In this document: in pieces, positions 7,901-11,509 of the stretch
How positions within the stretch are numbered: the first letter of the stretch is position 1
Layout of the letters: each line of letters begins with the position of its first letter
Assembly (NCBI GenBank): GCA_004557505.1
Contig: SFGZ01000023.1
Location: 1-11,509, forward strand
Reading direction: 5' to 3'
Source: Coriobacteriaceae bacterium
GTDB taxonomy: Bacteria; Actinomycetota; Coriobacteriia; Coriobacteriales; Atopobiaceae
DNA: 11,509 nt
Position numbers and translations under genes: made by a program
The notes under the pieces: model-generated
Told to the model about the DNA's origin: nothing
Databases searched by the model: none
What the model saw: only the letters and a program-made list of their open reading frames with translations

Positions 7901-9593
7901 CCAGGTCGCCTATGACGTCGGACCTCTCGGAGAGCGCCTTGTTTGCACAGATAACCAGATAGTATGTGCCACATTCCCCCACGTTCTCAAAGCGCATCTC
8001 GCGCCGCTGGTCAAGTACGTGCGAGAGGTGGGCGCCAACAAGCGTGAGCTCGTCGTAGTCGCAGGCAAGGTAGCGCACGGTCCCGGCATCGTCGAAGAGG
8101 TGCGGCAGCGGGCGGGCGAAGGCCCACTCGCGCTCCTCCGCCGAATCCGCCACCAGCACCATCTTCACATCCTGGTAGCTGTAGTAGGATGCCGCCTGCA
8201 TCATAAGCCCGCGCACGAAGGCCCACACGCTCTCCCTCGGCCCCACGACGCCTGCGAGAAAGTGCCTTACGGGATCAAACGCCAGCGGGACGTCCCTGAC
8301 CACGGGGGGATTCTCGGCAAGCTTCGAGACCTTGTCCAGCAGAGGGTCGTCCTCCATGGAGAATCGCTTCTGGGGAAAGCGAAAGTCCGCGTCAAGGGCG
8401 GTGTCGCCCACACCAACGCGCAGCTCCATGAAGTCATCGTGGTCCATGCCGCGGTTCATGAGGCGTGGCGAGAGCGAGGAGACCCGCTCCTCGATCAGGG
8501 ACATGTCTGGCCGACGAAGGCGAAGGACCTCGGCCTGCCTATCGCACTCCTCCTCAAAGGCCGTCTCCATTCGGTTGAGGTAGTCGGTGTAGCGACCCTG
8601 GCGACGCCTTTCCTCCTCGGCGTCGCGCTTCTTGCCATACGCCCGCGAGATCACGGGCCAGACAGCCATGCCCACAAGCATCGAGACGCACATCGCAATG
8701 GAGGGAAGGCCGCTCAGGACGCTGCCGCCCCCCATGATGCCCTGAACCGCATTTGCCCCAGAGAAGATCGAGGCGATTCCCATGAGAAACGACGGGCCCA
8801 TCTGCATGATCGCGGGCTTGTCATCGGGCTTCTTGGGCTGGGGCGGCTCGTCCACCTGAAAGGCCCTCTTGTGTATCGTATAGGAGAGGCGAGGTGCCGG
8901 GTAGTAGAGGGGGAGCTCGCCTGTGGTCTCGCTCGCGGGCGGGCAGAGCTCGCGAAAGGCGTCATGGTCAATCTTGACCATCCCCTCGACCTGCCCGAGC
9001 GTGACGCCGCGCGGGGCGTTGGCCACCAAGAGCCGCCTGCCCGCCATGATTGTGAGGCCCAAGACGCTCACGACATCGCCCGCCGAGAGAGCGATGCGCT
9101 GGTTGGGCGGGATGATGCGCCCATTCAGGAAGGTACCGTTTGCGCTCCCGAGGTCGGTGACCGAAAAGTCCTCGCCAACCAGGTCGATGCGGGCGTGGCG
9201 CTCCGAGACATAAGGGGAGTCATACCGCCACACCGCCTCCTCCCCCCTGCCAATGACCACGCTGGCGTCGCAGGAGAAGCCGTACTTGGCAAAGCTGCGA
9301 AGGCCTGCGGTCGAGGGGTACGAGAACAGCACGGCCTCGGGGCTGCCCGTGCCAGAGCGAATGGCAAAGACGGCCTCCTCCTCAAGGGAAAGCGTCGCCT
9401 TTGCCATTGGATCTCCAGCCGCCGAGACAAGCTCGTTCCCGTGGGTAGCCCCCACCACGCAGATGCCATCCTCCATCTGCACGACGGCAACCCCGGGATG
9501 CGGCCCCACGAACAGCACCGACTGGGCGCTAGGGTCGAAGGCGTTCACATGCATCGAGCCGTCGGCTATGAGTGTGAGAAGAATGCTTGCCAT
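4992..9593 (-). CDS. essC: EssC/EccC-type FtsK/SpoIIIE ATPase, motor of type VII secretion
   Basis: This membrane ATPase of 1533 residues drives export of WXG100 proteins. Residues 1-95 are a beta-rich region like the first, non-binding FHA-like domain of EssC. Residues 108-185 are a canonical FHA domain: GR 115-116, SxxH at S130/H133, and NGTFLN at 152-157. Two hydrophobic segments (about 266-288 and 295-315) are the membrane anchor, followed by a charged helix (KKRDAEEERRRQ). FtsK module 1 has Walker A GTTGSGKS (730-737), Walker B FIVADE (846-851) and ATQKPTG (883-889). Module 2 has GSQGSGADS (1073-1081), losing the Walker lysine, and no acidic Walker B. Module 3 has GNDVES (1350-1355) in place of Walker A. 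Length and domain order match the Firmicutes EssC rather than the split mycobacterial EccCa/EccCb. ATG 9593-9591 is chosen because AAGGGA precedes it and homology-like sequence begins there; an upstream in-frame TTG would add 41 residues rich in Pro and Lys. The symbol is by architecture only. Confidence 0.95.
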   Translation of the reverse strand: MASILLTLIADGSMHVNAFDPSAQSVLFVGPHPGVAVVQMEDGICVVGATHGNELVSAAGDPMAKATLSLEEEAVFAIRSGTGSPEAVLFSYPSTAGLRSFAKYGFSCDASVVIGRGEEAVWRYDSPYVSERHARIDLVGEDFSVTDLGSANGTFLNGRIIPPNQRIALSAGDVVSVLGLTIMAGRRLLVANAPRGVTLGQVEGMVKIDHDAFRELCPPASETTGELPLYYPAPRLSYTIHKRAFQVDEPPQPKKPDDKPAIMQMGPSFLMGIASIFSGANAVQGIMGGGSVLSGLPSIAMCVSMLVGMAVWPVISRAYGKKRDAEEERRRQGRYTDYLNRMETAFEEECDRQAEVLRLRRPDMSLIEERVSSLSPRLMNRGMDHDDFMELRVGVGDTALDADFRFPQKRFSMEDDPLLDKVSKLAENPPVVRDVPLAFDPVRHFLAGVVGPRESVWAFVRGLMMQAASYYSYQDVKMVLVADSAEEREWAFARPLPHLFDDAGTVRYLACDYDELTLVGAHLSHVLDQRREMRFENVGECGTYYLVICANKALSERSDVIGDLERLHSNRGFSLVFLGEALSDLPRECSYVIDLTEGGALQGLGSTSQLSKAVSAKGSACMFDRDDVAGTMERFEPDVLVDQAAAMRFSLGLARVRLDMPSQRSVMPSSLGFLEMFEVGNVAQLNIGQRWADDDASRTLATPIGRDASGEFATLNLHEKAHGPHGLIAGTTGSGKSEFIITYILSMCVNYAPDQVAFVLIDYKGGGLAGAFDNDRIRLPHLAGTITNLDGAAISRSLVSIKSELKRRQDAFNRARDITGEATMDIYKYLRYYRQGALKEPLPHLFIVADEFAELKQQEPEFMDELISAARIGRSLGVHLILATQKPTGVVNDQIWSNSRFKVCLKVSDASDSKEMIRRPDAAEITRPGRYYMLVGYNELFCGGQAAYAGAPYAPTDEYVPRHDDTIELVDDTCDAIDGIKPPSMATKTDESELNAVLDRVCQVANAQDKRAQRLWLDPLAARISLDDLCRKHGLDPTGDCEAVLGEADDPGRQRQLPYVVDLAKVGNLMVYGSQGSGADSLVSTLLFSLAERYSPERVSFYVIDMGSGAMTPLAELPQCGGVVISGDAERLGNLFRMVQRECESRRTLLANAGCGLDEYNERHPQSRVGRIVVALANIAAFYDLYPGYEDALVTLTRDAPRYGIHFVISASSANAARMRLRANFSTSVVLMLNDESELITVLGHRPSTTVPRQDKRGYVTMGKETFEFQGASLGPEGTTDAEAIAALARRRRSECAGAARKIPVLPRYVHVRQMGVEPVGRGLVPVGFGKLSVEPVFFPLERFPMLVLGNDVESIARYLAGLREALAASGVSYLVVDNAGYLGETDDPNVVQDVERLPERLLPTLLGRDPVGVLVFTSIVETVLALPPAAATQLKEFLAKEKGKGVTGLVAASEMWRCKSLYDEWYKTLTAYGNGVWVGSGFGDQTMFHYARTLSEYRSPAATDDGFVSMRGDVTGVRLLSASAAEDGGAAR

Positions 9594-9652
9594 GTGCGTT
9601 CCCTTACCTGTGTTGGGGTTGGAGCGGGGCGTTTTCGTTCCAGGATTCTCAT
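9566..9652 (-). CDS. Possible 28-codon leader frame overlapping the EssC-like start
   Basis: An ATG at 9652-9650 is preceded by AAGGGG (9657-9662) with a 4-base spacer and opens a frame of 28 codons ending at TAG 9568-9566. It overlaps the first 28 bases of the EssC-like gene in another frame. The peptide begins MRILERKRPAPTPTQVRERT and is very basic. The start module closely resembles that of EssC itself (AAGGGGACACATG against AAGGGAACGCACATG). It may be a leader that tunes translation, or a chance frame. No family is recognised. Confidence 0.25.
   Translation of the reverse strand: MRILERKRPAPTPTQVRERTWQAFFSHS
9600..9605 (-). promoter_or_regulatory. Shine-Dalgarno AAGGGA of the EssC-like gene
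   Basis: AAGGGA lies 6 bases before ATG 9593-9591 and supports this start over the in-frame TTG at 9716. Confidence 0.6.
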
Positions 9653-9728
9653 GTGTCCCCTTCCCAAGATGTGAGAGCAGAGGCTTCGCGATGGCGCGCG
9701 CCCGAACGGGGCACAAGGTAGCAGCCCA

Positions 9729-10547
9729 CTACCTAGGCACCGCCTCAGCCAGGGCGTAGCCGTCCGGGCCCATGCGGGTGGCGTCCGCGAACCTGGGCTC
9801 TATCGCCCAGGTGCCGTCCCAGCGGACGTAGCCCCACAAGCCGCTGTCGGCGTCCATGACCGCAACCGCCTCGTCGCCATCGGCGGGGATCACGATGTCC
9901 TCATAGATGGGAGGGAGCAGCCATTCGCCGGACCTGTTGACGATTCCGCAGGATTTGGGTTCCTCCGCCGGATAGGCCACCAGGAGGTCCGAGTATCCCC
10001 GCGAGCGGAGCTGGGAGAAGGACGGCTCGACCAGCCACGTCCCATCGGGGTTCCTGATGCCGTCGAGGCCGGTCGCCTCGTCCCACTCGGCCCGTGGCTT
10101 CTCATCTTCATCTGAGGGGCCGTCCACGACGTTGCCGCCCTCGTCGATCCAGAGCATGTCGTCGCCGATGAACACCGAGGCTCTTCCATCATCGTGGAAC
10201 ACCCCGGGGGTGTCGTACTGCGGCTCGATCGCCCACGCCCCGGACTCGTCGATGTAGCCCCACTTCCCCCACTGCGCCCCTGTCCCCTGCACGGCGGCCA
10301 AACCAACGGACGAGAAGTATTCCTCCTGGGAGAACCGCGGCTCTATTGCCCAGGTGCCGCCCTTCCACACGTAGCCCCAGAGGTGGGTCTTCGCGTCCTT
10401 CGCCGCCGCGAGGCCGTTTGGCGCGAAGCCGTCCCCGTTCGCGCCTGAAAAGTACACGGGGCGGACGTACTCCCCGCTGGAGTCTATGATGCCCCACCTC
10501 GCGTCCTCGGACGGGGCGGGCGCGACGACCCACCTCTGATCGGGCAT
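9729..10547 (-). CDS. WG-repeat protein (downstream copy)
   Basis: This 272-residue protein is built almost entirely of WG (W-G-beta) repeats of about 35-40 residues. Repeats begin near residues 18 (WGIIDSSGEYVRP), 57 (WGYVWKGGTWAIEPRF), 96 (WGYIDESGAWAIEPQY), 133 (degenerate, WIDEGGNVV), 162 (DGIRNPDGTWLVEPSF), 200 (CGIVNRSGEWLLPP) and 238 (WGYVRWDGTWAIEPRF). Such repeats make beta-rich, propeller- or solenoid-like binding proteins whose function is mostly unknown. No signal peptide or membrane segment is visible, so it is probably cytoplasmic. ATG 10547-10545 is the only start: an in-frame TGA lies four codons upstream. GGAGG (10550-10554) stands only 2 bases from the ATG, an unusually short spacing. 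It lies 135 bases upstream of the EssC-like gene in the same direction, so a link to secretion is possible but not shown; an adaptor or immunity role is speculative. Confidence 0.85.
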   Translation of the reverse strand: MPDQRWVVAPAPSEDARWGIIDSSGEYVRPVYFSGANGDGFAPNGLAAAKDAKTHLWGYVWKGGTWAIEPRFSQEEYFSSVGLAAVQGTGAQWGKWGYIDESGAWAIEPQYDTPGVFHDDGRASVFIGDDMLWIDEGGNVVDGPSDEDEKPRAEWDEATGLDGIRNPDGTWLVEPSFSQLRSRGYSDLLVAYPAEEPKSCGIVNRSGEWLLPPIYEDIVIPADGDEAVAVMDADSGLWGYVRWDGTWAIEPRFADATRMGPDGYALAEAVPR

Positions 10548-10699
10548 CGCCTCCGTTCAAAAACATCCTAGTCGCCTTCCAAGTGTCGTCCTGCGCCACC
10601 ACCCAGACACACCAGGCCAGTCCCCCTGAGAAACCTCCGGGGCAACCTCGCGGGCCGCAGGGTCACGCAGCTCGCGCGCGGGCGTTTTGGCGCAGCCCA

Positions 10700-11509
10700 C
10701 TACCTGAGCACCGCCTCAGCCAGGGCGTAGCCGTCCGGGCCCATGCGGGTGGCGTCCGCGAACCTGGGCTCTATCGCCCATGCGCCGTCCCAGCGGACGT
10801 AGCCACACAAGCCGCTGTCGGCGTCCCTGACCGCAACCGCCTCGTCGCCATCGGCGGGGATCACCAGGTTCTTGTAGATGGGAGGGAGCAGCCATTCGCC
10901 GGACCCGTTGACGATTCCGCAGGATCTGAACCCCTCCGCCGGGTAGGCCATCAGGAGGTCCGAGTATTCCCGCGAGCGGAGCTGGGAGAAGGACGGCTCG
11001 ACCAGCCACGTCCCGTCGGGGTTCCTGATGCCGTCGAGGCCGGTCGCCTCGTCCCGATCGGCGAGCGACTCCTCGTCTGAGGGGCCGTCCACGACGTTGC
11101 CGCCCTCGTCGATCCAGAGCCTGTCGTCGCCGACGCGCACCGAGGCCATCCCGTCGCCGTAGAACACCCCGGGGACATCGTACTGCGGCTCGATCGCCCA
11201 CGCCCCGGACTCGTCGATGTAGCCCCACTTCCCCCACTGCGCCTCTCCCCTGCGACCTTGCGCCGCCGCGAGGCCCACCACGGAGAAGGCGCGCGCCTGG
11301 GAGAACCGCGGCTCTATTGCCCAGGTGCCGTCCTTCCTCACGTAGCCCCAGAGGTGGGTCTTCGCGTCCTTCGCCGCCGCGAGGCCGTTTGGCGCGAAGC
11401 CGTCCCCGTCCGCGCCTGAAAAGTACACGGGGCGGACGTACTCCCCGCTGGAGTCTATGATGCCCCACCTCGCGTCCTCGGACGGGGCGGGCGCGACGAC
11501 CCACCTCTG
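10700..11509 (-). CDS. WG-repeat protein (upstream copy), start just beyond right edge
   Basis: The frame is open from the window edge, starting at QRWVVAPAPSEDARWGIIDS and ending at TAG 10702-10700; 269 codons are present. In the other copy QRWVV follows MPD, so only about three codons are probably missing here, giving 272 residues. A GTG at 11428-11426 lies inside the first repeat and is not a credible start. It has the same seven WG-type repeats as the neighbour, with roughly 85-90% identity by eye. Two compensating small changes (two residues gained near the third repeat, two lost in the acidic loop after the fourth) keep the length equal. The last repeat has Cys in place of Trp (CGYVRWDG). 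Differences gather in loops after repeat cores, for example ARA for EEY, GFR for EPK and KNL for EDI. Function is unknown. Confidence 0.85.
   Translation of the reverse strand, partial: QRWVVAPAPSEDARWGIIDSSGEYVRPVYFSGADGDGFAPNGLAAAKDAKTHLWGYVRKDGTWAIEPRFSQARAFSVVGLAAAQGRRGEAQWGKWGYIDESGAWAIEPQYDVPGVFYGDGMASVRVGDDRLWIDEGGNVVDGPSDEESLADRDEATGLDGIRNPDGTWLVEPSFSQLRSREYSDLLMAYPAEGFRSCGIVNGSGEWLLPPIYKNLVIPADGDEAVAVRDADSGLCGYVRWDGAWAIEPRFADATRMGPDGYALAEAVLR

Larger units (their letters stand above)
9721..11509. repeat. Tandem duplication of the WG-repeat gene, period about 971 bp
   Basis: Each copy ends with the same 14 bases gcagcccactacct (9721-9734 and 10692-10705), so homology extends 8 bases past the stop codons and then stops. 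On the other side homology reaches the window edge. The spacer between the copies (10548-10699) shares nothing obvious with the genes and holds no convincing promoter or terminator; it contains an imperfect 8-bp hairpin (10623-10642) without a T tract. Confidence 0.8.

Noticed and set aside
7890..9674. A 594-codon open frame on the plus strand opposite the EssC-like gene
   Set aside because: It is a shadow of GC-rich coding DNA: it lies antisense to the N-terminal half of EssC, which has clear FHA and membrane features. Its translation is rich in His, Arg and Gly without domain-like sequence.
9693..9702. Perfect 10-base palindrome ggcgcgcgcc upstream of the EssC-like gene, considered as an operator
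   Set aside because: Alternating GC palindromes of this size arise easily in GC-rich DNA, and there is no recognisable promoter beside it.
9594..9716. An in-frame TTG start adding 41 residues to the EssC-like protein
   Set aside because: The extension is Pro/Lys-rich, has no ribosome site at the TTG and does not resemble EssC N-termini; ATG 9593 has AAGGGA in front of it.
10548..10590. TAGGAT upstream of the WG gene as a -10 box
   Set aside because: No -35-like hexamer lies at the right distance, so a promoter is not supported.
10623..10642. Imperfect hairpin (8-bp stem with one mismatch, 4-base loop) between the WG genes, considered as a terminator
   Set aside because: No T-rich tract follows on the minus strand, and short imperfect stems are common in such GC-rich spacers.

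Overview
The window carries one type VII secretion (ESX/WXG100-type) locus. Every supported gene lies on the minus strand, so transcription runs from right to left. The DNA is GC-rich, good Shine-Dalgarno sites precede most genes, and the gene set is an EssC-type FtsK/SpoIIIE ATPase with an FHA domain, a DUF6382-like/FHA protein, a DUF4176 protein, a WXG100-type protein, a large helical glycine-zipper protein and WG-repeat proteins. This suggests a GC-rich anaerobic Gram-positive such as a member of the Coriobacteriia (Olsenella, Collinsella or Atopobium group). That assignment is inferred from gene content; no marker gene is present.

Layout in the direction of transcription. (1) 11509-9729 holds two tandem, nearly identical WG-repeat genes, the first cut by the right edge. 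(2) 9593-4992 is the EssC-like motor ATPase: N-terminal FHA region, two membrane segments and three FtsK/SpoIIIE modules, of which only the first keeps Walker motifs. (3) 4995-3661, overlapping the ATPase gene by ATGA, encodes a DUF6382-like domain, a long Ala/Pro/Glu linker with a possible phospho-threonine motif, and a C-terminal FHA domain. (4) 3621-3301 is DUF4176. (5) 3263-2931 is a WXG100-family protein. (6) 2880-1324 is a 518-residue helical protein with an LXG-like N-terminus and a C-terminal glycine zipper, the best candidate for the secreted effector. (7) 1271-430 is a paralogue of the next gene, broken by a 97-bp deletion. (8) 430-1 is an apparently intact copy that runs off the left edge. 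Families 7 and 8 resemble the mycobacterial chaperone EspG in overall layout, but an immunity role is equally possible from position alone.

Working model (inference): EssC drives export of the WXG100 protein and the glycine-zipper protein, probably as a complex. The FHA modules of EssC and of the DUF6382-like protein would connect the machine to Ser/Thr phosphorylation, although no kinase lies in the window. The genes after the effector would protect against it or chaperone it. No EsaA, EssA, EssB or EsaB homologue is seen, so either this is a reduced system or those parts are encoded elsewhere. Both ends of the locus are tandem duplications (periods about 965 and 971 bp), which suggests that gene arrays flank a conserved core. 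I see no supported plus-strand gene, RNA gene, CRISPR array or mobile element. No gap between genes exceeds about 152 bases.
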